Part shown: positions 29,450-40,448 of the stretch, in pieces | Numbering within the stretch: the stretch's first letter is position 1 | Layout: each line of letters starts with the position of its first letter | Assembly (NCBI RefSeq): GCF_021390935.1 | Contig: NZ_JAJPUI010000007.1 | Coordinates: 1 to 64,000 of the forward strand | DNA length: 64,000 bases | Source: Streptomyces sp. CC228A | Lineage (GTDB): Bacteria; Actinomycetota; Actinomycetes; Streptomycetales; Streptomycetaceae | Reading direction: 5' to 3' | The notes under the pieces: generated by a model | The model's database searches: none | What the model was told of the DNA's origin: nothing | Seen by the model: the letters and a program-made list of their open reading frames with translations, nothing else | Position numbers and translations under genes: made by a program

Positions 29450-29806
29450 GCTGTCTTCCCGCACACCGCGTCCTTGCGGCTCCCGGGCCCCGCCCTGGCC
29501 CGGCGCCCCCTCCGCGACCGGCCGCACCCTGACTCTTGGCCGGGCCCGCGTCCGCGTCCTGGGGGTGTGGGCCCCGCTCCACCGGCGGGGGCCTATGCCC
29601 CGTCTCCCGTGCCGGCGCCCCACACCACCGGGGCGCCACTCCCCCTGGTCCCGTGGCCGGGGGCTCCGCCCAGGGATCCGTTCGCGTCTCCGTGGCGCTC
29701 GTCCTGGCCCGCCGGACGGGGCAGCTGCCCGCCCGTGTGCGAGGAGCGGGTCGGGCGCAGGCGGCACCCGATGCGGGGCGGGCGGGGGGCAGATCCTGCG
29801 GAGGTC
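29450..29806. other. 357-bp spacer between convergent genes
   Basis: No gene or clear repeat is seen between the fadAB terminator and the recQ stop. Open frames are Pro/Arg-rich and lack domains. Confidence 0.6.
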
Positions 29807-31651
<1,845 letters not shown>

Positions 31652-31720
31652 TCGGCAATAGTACGAGCGGCGTACGACACCGGGAGAAATCCGGCCGCTG
31701 CCTGTGGATAACGTGGTTCC

Positions 31721-32110
31721 ATGCCGGATCCCTCAGCCCCCGCGCCCCTGCTGGTCGTCGACGCCGCGAACGTGGTCGGCTCCGTCCCCGACGGCTGGTG
31801 GCGCGACCGCCGCGGCGCGGCCGAGCGGCTCCGCGACTCGCTGGCAGGCCTCGCACAGGAGGGGCTGCCCGGGCTGCTGCCGGGGCCCGTGGAGATCGTG
31901 ATGGTCGTGGAGGGCCGGGCCAGGGGCGTGGAGCCGGTGCCCGGGGTGCGGGTGGTGGCGGCGCCCGGCAGCGGGGACGACACGATCGTGGAGCTCGCCA
32001 GGGAAGCGGAGGGCCGCCGCTGCCTCGTGGTCACCGCCGACCGCGCACTGCGCGAAAGGGTGGTACACCACGGGGCGGAGTGCGCCGGGCCGCGCGCCGT
32101 TCGCTCCTGA
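31721..32110 (+). CDS. NYN/PIN-like domain protein
   Basis: A 129-residue protein often labelled NTP pyrophosphohydrolase in streptomycetes, but the sequence looks like a small NYN/PIN nuclease fold: a first strand ending in acidic and amide residues (LLVVDAANVVGSVPDGWW), a central GSGDDTIVELAREAEG and a final strand LVVTADRALRERV. Aspartates 15, 88-89 and 106 (approximate) could bind a metal ion. A role in RNA cleavage is inferred from the fold only. The ATG follows a weak site; the next gene on this strand is 137 bp away. Confidence 0.65.
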   Translation: MPDPSAPAPLLVVDAANVVGSVPDGWWRDRRGAAERLRDSLAGLAQEGLPGLLPGPVEIVMVVEGRARGVEPVPGVRVVAAPGSGDDTIVELAREAEGRRCLVVTADRALRERVVHHGAECAGPRAVRS

Positions 32111-32246
32111 AGAGTGGCGGTTGTCCGGATATCGGCTGGTGCCGTCCCCCTGCGGGCCCGGGAAGATGTGCCTGCACGGTACGGCCCGGACCGACCAGCC
32201 GGGCCGCGTCCCACGACCAGGGGTCGCACCCCAGGGGGAACACTCC

Positions 32247-32627
32247 ATGAACGTCATCCGGCACACCTTCAGGAAGAGCGCCGCCGTCGGCCTGGCCTTC
32301 GCCGCGGGCGGCGTCCTCGCGCTCAGCGGCAGCGCCCAGGCGGCCGAGCAGCGCGCCTCGTACATGGGCTGCCCGTCCGGGTACGTCTGCCTCTACCCGA
32401 ACGCCAGCTGGAACGGCGGCGTCCCGAGCCACAAGTGGTACCGGTACGGGTCGTACAACATCTACAACCAGTACGGGATGAAGCGGTTCTTCAACAACCA
32501 GACCGGCGGAGCGGTCGCCCGCAACTGCCTCGGCACCAACGGCACCCGCTGCCAGGGCGCCCAGCGCGCCGGCACGTACGCGGACTACGACTACACGCCG
32601 TACAACTCCGTCAAGCTGGAGCCCTGA
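32247..32627 (+). CDS. small secreted I36-family (SMPI-like) protein
   Basis: A 126-residue exported protein. The signal peptide covers residues 1-33 (FRKSAAVGLAFAAGGVLALS, cut after SAQAA). The mature part has four cysteines (MGCPSGYVCLYPN, NCLGTNGTRC) and an aromatic-rich beta pattern (HKWYRYGSYNIYNQYG), fitting peptidase-inhibitor family I36, whose model is the streptomycete metalloprotease inhibitor SMPI. Inhibitory activity is not shown. The ATG has GGGGGAA upstream. A 14-bp stem-loop follows the stop and faces the convergent dxs gene. Confidence 0.8.
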   Translation: MNVIRHTFRKSAAVGLAFAAGGVLALSGSAQAAEQRASYMGCPSGYVCLYPNASWNGGVPSHKWYRYGSYNIYNQYGMKRFFNNQTGGAVARNCLGTNGTRCQGAQRAGTYADYDYTPYNSVKLEP

Positions 32628-32646
32628 CCCCGGCCGTCCGCTGACA

Positions 32647-32699
32647 CGGTGCAGGGCCGGCGGGACCCCCGTGCGGGGTATCCCACCGGCCCTGCACCG
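32647..32699. terminator. bidirectional terminator between I36 gene and dxs
   Basis: Arms 32647-32660 and 32686-32699 are exact inverse copies (CGGTGCAGGGCCGG), with a 25-nt loop that can pair further. It sits between two convergent genes. Confidence 0.8.
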
Positions 32700-32722
32700 C
32701 ATCCTGCGGGCCGCGGCGGCCG

Positions 32723-34645
32723 TCAGTCGCGGACGGGCTCGACCGCCGCCTCGTCCTCGTCCTCGTACCGTCCGTCGATCTTCGACACGAGGCCGGTGAC
32801 CTGGCGGGCGATGTCGGGGGCCGTCAGGCCGATCTCCGCGAGGACCTCCGCGCGCGAGGCGTGGTCCAGGAACCGCTGCGGGATGCCGAAGTCGCGCAGC
32901 GGCACGTCCACACCGGCATCGCGCAGCGCCTGGGCGACGGCGCTGCCGACGCCGCCGACGCGGCCGTTGTCCTCGACCGTCACGACGACCCGGTGGCGCT
33001 CCGCCAGCGGGGCCATCGCCTCGTCGACCGGCTTGACCCAGCGCGGGTCGACGACCGTCGTGGAGATGCCCTGCTTGTCCAGCAGGTCCGCGACCTCCAG
33101 GCACATCGGGGCGAGCGCGCCGACGGACACCAGCAGCACGTCCGGGGTGTCCGTGCCCGCCTCGCGCAGCACGTCCATGCCGCCGACCCGGCCCACGGCC
33201 TCCACGGCCGGGCCGACCGCGCCCTTGGAGTAGCGCACGACGGTCGGGGCGTCCCCGACCGCCACGGCCTCCCGGAGCTGGGCGCGCACCTGGTCGGCGT
33301 CGCGCGGGGCGGCGATCCGCAGGCCGGGCACGACCTGGAGGATCGACAGGTCCCACATGCCGTTGTGGGAGGCGCCGTCGGTGCCGGTGACCCCGGCCCG
33401 GTCCAGCACGAACGTCACTCCGCAGTTGTGCAGGGCGACGTCCATGAGGACCTGGTCGAAGGCGCGGTTGAGGAAGGTGGCGTAGACGGCGACGACCGGG
33501 TGGAGGCCGCCGGCGGCCAGGCCGGCCGCGGAGACCGCGGCGTGCTGCTCGGCGATGCCGACGTCGTACACGCGGTCGGGGAAGGCCTTGGCGAACTTGT
33601 CCAGGCCGACGGGCTGGAGCATGGCCGCGGTGATGGCGACGACGTCCTCGCGCTCCTTGCCGAGCTCGACCATCTCGTCCGCGAAGACGGAGGTCCAGTC
33701 GGCGCCGGAGGAGGCGATGGGGAGGCCGGTGTCGGGGTGGATCTTGCCGACGGCGTGGAAGCGGTCCGCCTCGTCCTGGAGCGCGGGCTGGTAACCGCGG
33801 CCCTTCTCGGTGAGGCAGTGCACGATGACCGGGCCGTTGAACCGCTTGGCCCGCTGGAGCGCCGACTCGACGGCGGCCAGGTCGTGGCCGTCGATGGGGC
33901 CGACGTACTTCAGGCCGAGGTCCTCGAAGAGGCCCTGCGGGGCGATGAAGTCCTTCAGGCCCTTCTTCGCGCCGTGCAGCGTCTCGTACAGCGGCTTCCC
34001 GACGACCGGCGTGCGGTCCAGGATGTCCTTGGTGCGGGCGAGGAAGCGCTCGTAGCCGTCGGTGGTGCGCAGGGTGGCCAGGTGGTTGGCGAGGCCGCCG
34101 ATGGTGGGGGCGTACGACCGCTCGTTGTCGTTGACGACGATGACGAGGGGCCGGTCCTTGGCGTCCGCGATGTTGTTGAGCGCCTCCCAGGCCATGCCGC
34201 CGGTGAGCGCGCCGTCGCCGATGACGGCGACGACGTGGTCGTCCCTGCCGAGGACCTCGTTGGCCTTGGCCAGGCCGTCCGCCCAGCCCAGCACGGTGGA
34301 GGCGTGCGAGTTCTCGATGAGGTCGTGCGCGGACTCGGCGCGGGCGGGGTAGCCGGACAGGCCGCCCTTCATCTTCAGCTTGGAGAAGTCCTGACGCCCG
34401 GTGAGGAGCTTGTGCACGTACGACTGGTGGCCCGTGTCCCAGAGGATCCGGTCCTTCGGGGAGTCGAAGACGCGGTGCAGCGCGATGGTCAGCTCCACCA
34501 CACCGAGGTTGGGGCCGAGGTGGCCTCCGGTCTTGGAGACGGCGTCCACGAGGAACGCGCGGATCTCCGAGGCCAGCTGCTCCAGCTGCTCCGGGGAGAG
34601 CCGGTCGAGATCGCGCGGTCCCCTGATACGGGTCAGCAAAGCCAC
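32723..34645 (-). CDS. dxs: 1-deoxy-D-xylulose-5-phosphate synthase
   Basis: A 640-residue thiamine-diphosphate enzyme that condenses pyruvate and glyceraldehyde 3-phosphate, the first step of the MEP route to isoprenoids. Visible marks are GGHLGPNLGVVELTIALH, WDTGHQSYVHKLLTG, the ThDP motif VIGDGALTGGMAWEALNN, and the transketolase block YDVGIAEQHAAVSAAG. The start GTG 34645 has AAGGAGG 5 bp upstream. Streptomycetes often carry a second dxs copy elsewhere. It is monocistronic, bounded by hairpins on both sides. Confidence 0.96.
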   Translation of the reverse strand: MALLTRIRGPRDLDRLSPEQLEQLASEIRAFLVDAVSKTGGHLGPNLGVVELTIALHRVFDSPKDRILWDTGHQSYVHKLLTGRQDFSKLKMKGGLSGYPARAESAHDLIENSHASTVLGWADGLAKANEVLGRDDHVVAVIGDGALTGGMAWEALNNIADAKDRPLVIVVNDNERSYAPTIGGLANHLATLRTTDGYERFLARTKDILDRTPVVGKPLYETLHGAKKGLKDFIAPQGLFEDLGLKYVGPIDGHDLAAVESALQRAKRFNGPVIVHCLTEKGRGYQPALQDEADRFHAVGKIHPDTGLPIASSGADWTSVFADEMVELGKEREDVVAITAAMLQPVGLDKFAKAFPDRVYDVGIAEQHAAVSAAGLAAGGLHPVVAVYATFLNRAFDQVLMDVALHNCGVTFVLDRAGVTGTDGASHNGMWDLSILQVVPGLRIAAPRDADQVRAQLREAVAVGDAPTVVRYSKGAVGPAVEAVGRVGGMDVLREAGTDTPDVLLVSVGALAPMCLEVADLLDKQGISTTVVDPRWVKPVDEAMAPLAERHRVVVTVEDNGRVGGVGSAVAQALRDAGVDVPLRDFGIPQRFLDHASRAEVLAEIGLTAPDIARQVTGLVSKIDGRYEDEDEAAVEPVRD

Positions 34646-34857
34646 CCGTGCCTCCTTGTGTGTGCGAGCGTGTGTCGAGCGTGCGTATCGAGCCGGTCGG
34701 GATCGATCAGGATCGAGCGTGCCGATCCGCCGAGTCTAATGTTCCGTCCCGGAGTGCGGACATCCGGCCGTGCCCCGGAGGTCCCCCTGATGATCACACC
34801 ATCGGCCGACACGCGGGTACGCCGATGTACCGAGGTCCACCGCTGTAGGAGGACGAA

Positions 34858-34895
34858 CGAGTGCCCGGCGCCGGTTCCCCGGCGCCGGGCACTCG
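34858..34895. terminator. 17-bp stem-loop after xylH
   Basis: Arms 34858-34874 and 34879-34895 pair perfectly around a TTCC loop. It lies 18 bp past the xylH stop on the minus strand and ends the transporter operon. Confidence 0.88.
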
Positions 34896-34912
34896 GACGT
34901 GATCTGCGCCGC

Positions 34913-36220
34913 TCAGGCGCGGCCCGCGTCCTTCTGGGTCCTGCGGGAGACCGAGTCGATGACGACGGCGGCGAGCAGCACCGCGCCGGTGATCATGTAC
35001 TGGATCTCGCTGGCCATGCCGAGCATGTTCAGGCCCTGCTGGATCGACTGGATGACGATCATGCCGAGCAGCGCGGACCAGACCTTGCCGCGGCCGCCGA
35101 AGAGGCTGGTGCCGCCGATGACGGCCGCCGCGATGACGAGCATCAGGGTGTTTCCGCCGCCGAGGCTCTTGCTGGCGCCGCTCTGGAGGCTGGCGATGAA
35201 CAGGCCGCCGAAGGCGCCGAGCATGCCGGAGATGCCGAACACCAGGATGCGGACGCGGTCGACGTTGATACCGGCGCGGCGGGCGGCCTCCGCGCTGCCG
35301 CCGACCGCGAAGACCTGGCGGCCGAAGGTGGTGCGGCGGGCGACGAAGTCCGCGACGAGCAGCACGGCCAGGAAGATCACCAGGGCCAGCGGCAGGCCGC
35401 GGGCGCCGGCCGGCTCGTTGAGCACGTACGCGACGGCGAAGCACAGCACGGCCACGGCGCCCGTGCGCAGGGCGACCTCGCTGACCGGGCGGGCCGCCAG
35501 GCCGGCGGCGCGGCGGCGCTTGCCGTCCCGCAGCAGCGAGCCGGCGTAGGCGAGGACGGCCACGGCGGCGAGGCCGTAGGCGGCGGCCTTGTCGGCGAAG
35601 AAGTAGCCGGTCAGGTCCTCGACGACGCTGCCGGAGGGGACGTTGATGGTGCCCTCGGAGCCCAGCAGCCAGATCTGGAAGCCGCTCCAGGCGAGGAAGC
35701 CGGCGAGGGTGACGACGAAGGCCGGCACGCCGACCTTGGCGAAGAAGAAACCATTCAGCAGACCGATGGCGAGGCCCGACAGCAGGGCCGCGACGATGGA
35801 GAGCCAGTCGTTCAGCCCGCTGTTCACGGTCAGCACGGCCCAGACCGCGGCGCCGACGCCCGCGACGGAGCTGACGGACAGGTCGATCTCGCCCAGGATC
35901 AGGACGAAGACGATGCCGACGGCCATGATGCCGAGGCCCGCGCTGTAGACGGCGATGTTCGCGAGGGAGCTCGCCGAGAGGAAGTTCGCGTTCTGGGACT
36001 GGAAGACGACCGCGATGACGATCAGTCCGATGAGGACCGGCAGGGAGCCCAGCTCGCCGCCGCGCACCTTGCGGGTGAACTCGGTCCAGTAGCCCCTGAG
36101 TCCCTCCTCGCGGACGAGGAGGCGCGGGTCCACGGCCGGGACGGGGGCGGCCGAACCGTTTCCGCCATCGGTGGCGCGGGCGCCGCCCTGGTGCTTCGGG
36201 GTCCTGGTGAGGTCGCTCAC
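34913..36220 (-). CDS. xylH: xylose-type sugar ABC transporter permease
   Basis: A 435-residue membrane protein of the BPD_transp_2 family (RbsC/XylH) with about ten to twelve membrane segments, for example LPVLIGLIVIAVVFQ, AVGIVFVLILGEIDLSVSSV and ALVIFLAVLLVADFVA. The block LGEIDLSVSSVAG and GRQVFAVGGSAEAARRAGI are typical. The N-terminal 60 residues are soluble and charged. The GTG at 36220 overlaps the stop of the ATPase gene (GTGA), so the permease is translated with it. From memory the cluster equals S. coelicolor xylFGH. Confidence 0.92.
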   Translation of the reverse strand: MSDLTRTPKHQGGARATDGGNGSAAPVPAVDPRLLVREEGLRGYWTEFTRKVRGGELGSLPVLIGLIVIAVVFQSQNANFLSASSLANIAVYSAGLGIMAVGIVFVLILGEIDLSVSSVAGVGAAVWAVLTVNSGLNDWLSIVAALLSGLAIGLLNGFFFAKVGVPAFVVTLAGFLAWSGFQIWLLGSEGTINVPSGSVVEDLTGYFFADKAAAYGLAAVAVLAYAGSLLRDGKRRRAAGLAARPVSEVALRTGAVAVLCFAVAYVLNEPAGARGLPLALVIFLAVLLVADFVARRTTFGRQVFAVGGSAEAARRAGINVDRVRILVFGISGMLGAFGGLFIASLQSGASKSLGGGNTLMLVIAAAVIGGTSLFGGRGKVWSALLGMIVIQSIQQGLNMLGMASEIQYMITGAVLLAAVVIDSVSRRTQKDAGRA

Positions 36221-37002
36221 TGCGCGTCCCCCTTCGCGGCCGTACGGGCCTGGCGGCGCGTGACGGCGTTGTCCGTGGCGCCGGTGATGGCGGCGACGAT
36301 CTCTTCGTGGGAGGTGCCCTTGACGTCGAAGACACCGTTGTTGCGCCCGAGGCGCAGGATGGCCGCGCGGTCCGCGACGGCGCGGACATCGGCCATGTTG
36401 TGCGTGATGAGGATGACGCCGTGGCCGTTCTCGCGGAGCCGCTCGACGAGGTCGAGGACCTGGGCGGTCTGCTCGACGCCGAGTGCGGCGGTCGGCTCGT
36501 CCAGGATGACGACCTTCGGGTTGCCGATCAGGGCGCGGGCGATGGCGACGACCTGGCGCTGGCCTCCGGAGAGGGAGGCGACCGGGATGCGGACGCTCGG
36601 GATGCGGATGGAGAGCGTGTCCAGGAGTTCCTTGGCGCGCTTCTCCATCGCGATCTCGTCGATGACGCCGACGCGGCGGATCTCGCTGCCGAGGAACAGG
36701 TTGGCGACGACGTCGAGGTTGTCGCAGAGCGCCAGGTCCTGGTAGACGGTGGCGATCCCGAGGTCCTGGGCGTCGTGGGGGCGGGCGACCCGGACGGGCC
36801 GGCCCTCCCACTCGATGGTGCCCTCGTCGATCGGGTGGACTCCCGAGATGGTCTTGACGAGGGTGGACTTGCCGGCCCCGTTGTCGCCCAGCAGGGCGAC
36901 GACCTCACCGGCGTGGATCTCCAGGTCTACGTCGGTCAGCGCCTGGACGGCGCCGAACCGCTTGGAGACTCCGCGCAACGCCAGCACGGGCGTAGCGGAC
37001 AC
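36217..37002 (-). CDS. xylG: sugar ABC transporter ATP-binding protein, single domain
   Basis: A 261-residue ATPase with one nucleotide-binding domain: Walker A LLGDNGAGKSTLVKTI, signature LSGGQRQVVAIARAL and Walker B VVILDEPTAALG, then ITHNMADVRAVAD. Members such as E. coli XylG have two such domains in about 500 residues, so the half-size form must dimerise. I chose GTG 37002 (VSATPVLALRGVSKRFG) because GAAGGAG lies 8 bp upstream; the ATG pair inside that leader is too close to the site. It is separated from xylF by a 360-bp spacer. Confidence 0.92.
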   Translation of the reverse strand: MSATPVLALRGVSKRFGAVQALTDVDLEIHAGEVVALLGDNGAGKSTLVKTISGVHPIDEGTIEWEGRPVRVARPHDAQDLGIATVYQDLALCDNLDVVANLFLGSEIRRVGVIDEIAMEKRAKELLDTLSIRIPSVRIPVASLSGGQRQVVAIARALIGNPKVVILDEPTAALGVEQTAQVLDLVERLRENGHGVILITHNMADVRAVADRAAILRLGRNNGVFDVKGTSHEEIVAAITGATDNAVTRRQARTAAKGDAQ

Positions 37003-37362
37003 GTACATCATCTCCTTCACCCCGCCCCTGTCGGCGGGGGGATGGTGGTGCTTATCGACCACAAGGGGTGTGCGAGGGGCGTCCGGTGCCCGCCCTTCCC
37101 GGCCCGCCCGCTGCGGGGCTGGTGCGCGGACAGGGTGGGGCGGGCGGGCGCCGGACCGGCTGGGGGGAGAGCCGGAGGAGGTACGGCCCTCCCTGCGGGG
37201 CCCGTGGGGGCGGGCCCGTACGCGGGGCGGCGGGGCGCCGGCCCGGCGGGCGCCGCCTGCGGGCGGGCCTTCCGGACGACGGCCGGCCGCCGCCGGGCCT
37301 GGCCGCCGGACGGGCGCGGCGCGGCACTCGCGGTGCGGGCCGCCGCCCGGCGGGTCCTTCGG
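37003..37362. other. 360-bp GC-rich spacer inside the xylFGH operon
   Basis: The spacer lies between the xylF stop and the xylG start. It has no gene but many potential stem-loops (CCGCCGGGCGGCGG and similar on the minus strand). It may stabilise the xylF message or act as a partial terminator so that the binding protein outnumbers the membrane parts. It also carries the xylG ribosome site. Confidence 0.5.
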
Positions 37363-38460
37363 CTACTTGATGCCGGCGGCGTCGCAGGCGGCCTTGTACT
37401 CGGCCGTGCAGATGTCGGCGGCCGTGTAGACCTTGTCGAGGACGATCGTGTCGGCGATGTTGTCCTTGGTGACGATCTGCGCGTCGAACAGCTTCGCCGG
37501 GATGTCCTTGAACTCGCCCGTCAGGCTGGTCACCTTGGTCGGGGTGAGGTGCTCCCACTTCTCGCCCTTGAGCAGGGCGACGGCGATCTCGGCGGTCGTC
37601 TCGGCCTCGGGGCGGATCTGCTTGTAGATCGTGAAGGACTGGTCGCCCTTCAGGATCCGCTGGAGACCGGCGAGCTCGGCGTCCTGGCCGCCGACCGGGA
37701 CCTTGATGCCCTGCTTGCTGAGGGCGGTGATGATGCCGCCGGCCATGCCGTCGTTGGCGGAGTAGACGCCGTCGAAGCCGTCCTTGCCGAGCGAGTCGAT
37801 GGCGGCGCCCATCTTCTTGCTGGCCTCGTCCGGGGACCAGTCGGGGATGTCCTGCTCGTAGACGATCTTCGCGACCTCCTTGTCCAGGACGCTGTGGGCG
37901 CCCTTCTTGAACAGGGGGGCGTTCGGGTCGGTCGGGGACCCGTTGATCATGACGACCTCGGCCTCCTTGGCCTTGTCGCCCAGCGCCTTCACGAGGCCCT
38001 GGCCCTGGAGCCGGCCGATCTTCTCGTTGTCGTACGAGACGTAGGCGGCGATCGGGCCCTCGGCGAGGCGGTCGTACGCGACGACCTTCACGCCCTTCTT
38101 CTCTGCCTGCTCGACCCAGGACTTGGTGGCCTTGTAGTCGACCGCGTCGAGGATGATCACCTTCACGCCCTGCGTGACGAGCGCGTCGAACTGCTTCTTC
38201 TGGGTCTCGGTGTCCTGCGCGGCGTTGTTGTACTTGACCTCGCAGTCGTCGCAGAGTTCCTTGATCTTCGCCTCGATGATCGGGCGGTCGAAGGTCTCAT
38301 AGCGCGTGGTCTTGTTCTCGGGGAGCAGCAGGCCGATGGTCTTGCCGTCGCCCTGGTCGCCGGCGGTGTCGCCGCCGCCCGCCTGGCCGCAGGCGGCGAG
38401 GGACAGGGCCATGGAGACCGCGGCCGTACCTATGACGACGCGACGCGTCATTGCGTTCAT
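37363..38460 (-). CDS. xylF: xylose-type sugar-binding lipoprotein
   Basis: A 365-residue periplasmic-binding-protein-like lipoprotein. The signal MTRRVVIGTAAVSMALSLAAC has a lipobox with Cys near residue 24. The mature domain is a type I sugar-binding fold (IGLLLPENKTTRYETFDRP, KVIILDAVDYKATKSW, DGVYSANDGMAGGIITAL, VPVGGQDAELAGLQRIL). It captures a pentose, probably xylose, outside the membrane and hands it to XylH. The ROK regulator gene lies 122 bp upstream on the same strand. Confidence 0.92.
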   Translation of the reverse strand: MNAMTRRVVIGTAAVSMALSLAACGQAGGGDTAGDQGDGKTIGLLLPENKTTRYETFDRPIIEAKIKELCDDCEVKYNNAAQDTETQKKQFDALVTQGVKVIILDAVDYKATKSWVEQAEKKGVKVVAYDRLAEGPIAAYVSYDNEKIGRLQGQGLVKALGDKAKEAEVVMINGSPTDPNAPLFKKGAHSVLDKEVAKIVYEQDIPDWSPDEASKKMGAAIDSLGKDGFDGVYSANDGMAGGIITALSKQGIKVPVGGQDAELAGLQRILKGDQSFTIYKQIRPEAETTAEIAVALLKGEKWEHLTPTKVTSLTGEFKDIPAKLFDAQIVTKDNIADTIVLDKVYTAADICTAEYKAACDAAGIK

Positions 38461-38543
38461 GTGGGTTACCTCCCTGACGAGGCCGCGTCACTGCGGCCGA
38501 GGTGGCTGTGAGTCAACTCGGCCGCTCCCCCTACCGTCAAGGA

Positions 38544-38556
38544 GTAAATGTTTAAC
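38544..38556. promoter_or_regulatory. candidate operator upstream of xylF
   Basis: GTAAATGTTTAAC is an imperfect inverted repeat in the only AT-rich stretch before xylF, 84-96 bp from its ATG. A TTGACG hexamer (minus strand, 38535-38540) is adjacent. The neighbouring ROK protein is the natural candidate to bind it. This is inference from position and composition. Confidence 0.35.
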
Positions 38557-38582
38557 GAGATGACAACGGTGCCATGCGTTAT

Positions 38583-39830
38583 CTAAATGAACGCACCCGT
38601 AGTCGCCTCGGCGGCGGCCCGAGCGGTGGTGCGCGGCCCGGACCTGCGGGCGGCGGAGGCGGAGGTGTCCAGCAGCGTCGAGTCGCCCATCTCGCTCAGC
38701 ACGAGGGCGAGGGCGCCCAGCACCTCCGCGCGGCCCCCGAGGGCGCCGGGGGCCACGGAGAGCTGCCGGGCGGCACTGGGGATCGCGTAGCGCGACACGG
38801 ACTCGCGGATGGGCGCGAGCACCAGCTCGCCGGCCTCCGCGAGGTCACCGCCGAGGACCACCCGGCTGGGGTTGAGCAGGTTGCAGAGGTTGGCGACGCC
38901 GCTGCCGACGTGCCGCCCGACGTCGGCGATCACCCGGCGGCAGCCGGGGTCGCCCTCCCGGGCCAGCTGGACGACCCGCTCCATGGTGAGGTCGGGGCCG
39001 TGGCTCGGCTGGAGCAGCGGCAGGACGTACCGCGCGGCGGCGAAGGTCTCCAGGCAGCCGCGGTTGCCGCAGCGGCAGACCGGCCCGGACTCGTCGAGCG
39101 TGATGTGGCCGATCTCCCCCGCCGTGCCGCCGGGGCCGCGGTAGATCTGCCCGTCGATGACGAGGCCGGCGCCCACGCCGCTGGCGACCTTGATGTACGC
39201 GAGGTCGCGCACGCCCCGGCCGCCGCCCCACACCAGCTCGCCGAGCGCGCCGAGGTTGGCGTCGTTGTCCACGTACACGGGCACCCCGAGGCGGGCGGAG
39301 AGCTCCTGGCCGGGGTTGATGCCGCTCCAGCCCGGGAGGATGGAGGTGGAGCCGAGGGTGCCGGACGAGACGTCGATGGGCCCGGGGACGCCGAGGCCGA
39401 CGCCGACGACCTTGTCCTGGCCGATTCCGGTGGTCGCGATCAGCCGCTTGACCAGCTGCTCCGCCCGGTCGAAACCGTCCGCGGCCGAGGCGTCCACGTC
39501 GAGCGGCTCGGCCTCTTCGGCGAGGACCTGGTGGGCGAGGTTGCCCACGGCGACCCGCAGGTGGGTGTGGCCGAAGTCGACGCCGATCACGATGCCGGCG
39601 TCGCCGCTGAGCGAGACGCTCCGGGCCCGGCGGCCGCCTGCCGACGTGGGCGTGACCTCGACCGTGCCGGTCTCCTTCAGCTCCCGCACGATGTTGGAGA
39701 CCGTCGCGGCGGACAGCCCGGTGGCCCGGGCGATCTCCGCCTGGGTGAGGGAACCGGCCATCCGCACGGCCCGTACGACCCGCTCAAGGTTGGCCCGATG
39801 CAGTGACGTCTGCGACCCGGGAGTCTCCAT
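38583..39830 (-). CDS. rok7B7: ROK-family transcriptional regulator, Rok7B7-like
   Basis: A 415-residue ROK repressor. The N-terminal winged helix-turn-helix is SLTQAEIARATGLSAATVSNIV (split here as SLTQAEIARATGL and SAATVSNIVREL). The sugar-kinase-like domain carries GVDFGHTHLRVAVGN, the active-site aspartate in VYVDNDANLGALGE, and the zinc motif GPVCRCGNRGCLETF. Its place next to xylFGH and near ngcEFG matches S. coelicolor SCO6008 (Rok7B7), reported to act on both transporters and on antibiotic output. The start ATG 39830 has AGGAG 11 bp upstream; an ATG at 39863 is in frame. Confidence 0.9.
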   Translation of the reverse strand: METPGSQTSLHRANLERVVRAVRMAGSLTQAEIARATGLSAATVSNIVRELKETGTVEVTPTSAGGRRARSVSLSGDAGIVIGVDFGHTHLRVAVGNLAHQVLAEEAEPLDVDASAADGFDRAEQLVKRLIATTGIGQDKVVGVGLGVPGPIDVSSGTLGSTSILPGWSGINPGQELSARLGVPVYVDNDANLGALGELVWGGGRGVRDLAYIKVASGVGAGLVIDGQIYRGPGGTAGEIGHITLDESGPVCRCGNRGCLETFAAARYVLPLLQPSHGPDLTMERVVQLAREGDPGCRRVIADVGRHVGSGVANLCNLLNPSRVVLGGDLAEAGELVLAPIRESVSRYAIPSAARQLSVAPGALGGRAEVLGALALVLSEMGDSTLLDTSASAARRSGPRTTARAAAEATTGAFI

Positions 39831-39863
39831 CGACCCACTCACTCCTGCCGTTTTCTCCAACAT

Positions 39864-40448
39864 GTGAACTCTAAGCTGAGCGTTTGCGGTTGCCCCCCGT
39901 CAAGGCCTTGAGCATCACGAAGCTCCGATGAGCGGGTAATGTCACGAGAAACCCGAAATGTCGGGAACCACCCATGCGGAAACCGCCAACCCGGTGGCCG
40001 AGACCACGGGCCGGCGGTTCACGGTTCGTACGGTCGCCGCGGCGGGCGGCGCGGATGCCAGGCGGCGGGGGTGCCCCGGGTGGGCACGGGCGGCGGGCCC
40101 CGGGCGGCGCCGACGGACAGCGAAGGACAGGCGGCCTGCGCTGCGCGCGGTGCGGGGCGGCGGGCGGCCTCCGCTGCGGACCGCGGGCGGGCCTTTGCTA
40201 CGGGCTGCGGAAGGTGCGGGTGGCGGCGGCCAGGGGCGGGCGGCCTCCGAATTCGGGCTGCGGACGGTGCGGGTGGCGGCGGCCAGGGGCGGGCGGCCTC
40301 CGAATTCGGGCTGCGGACGGTGCGGGCCGCGGGCAGGCGCGGGCCGCGGGCCCCGGGCAGCTCCGATGGGCGGCCAGGGGTGCGCGGGCTTCGCCGCGGC
40401 CGGTGCGCGCGGGCGCGGGCGCCGCGGTTGCCGCGGGGTGCCGTCCGG
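39864..40448. other. 585-bp repeat-rich spacer
   Basis: No gene is supported between the ROK gene and ngcG. The left 80 bp are relatively AT-rich and hold the ROK promoter (minus strand). The rest is a GC-rich field with a 53-bp tandem repeat at 40201-40325. Long open frames here are products of the repeat. Confidence 0.7.
40201..40325 (+). repeat. 53-bp tandem repeat, about 2.4 copies
   Basis: Units start at 40201, 40254 and 40307 (the last is 19 bp long). Each full unit contains GAATTC. Copies 1 and 2 differ at one or two positions. Confidence 0.9.

Noticed and set aside
34646..34857. Thiamine or other riboswitch upstream of dxs
   Set aside because: I looked for conserved riboswitch cores and found none; the leader is short and unstructured.
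32861..36745. A 1294-codon plus-strand frame across dxs and xylH
   Set aside because: It is antisense to two well-supported genes; long antisense frames are normal at this GC content.
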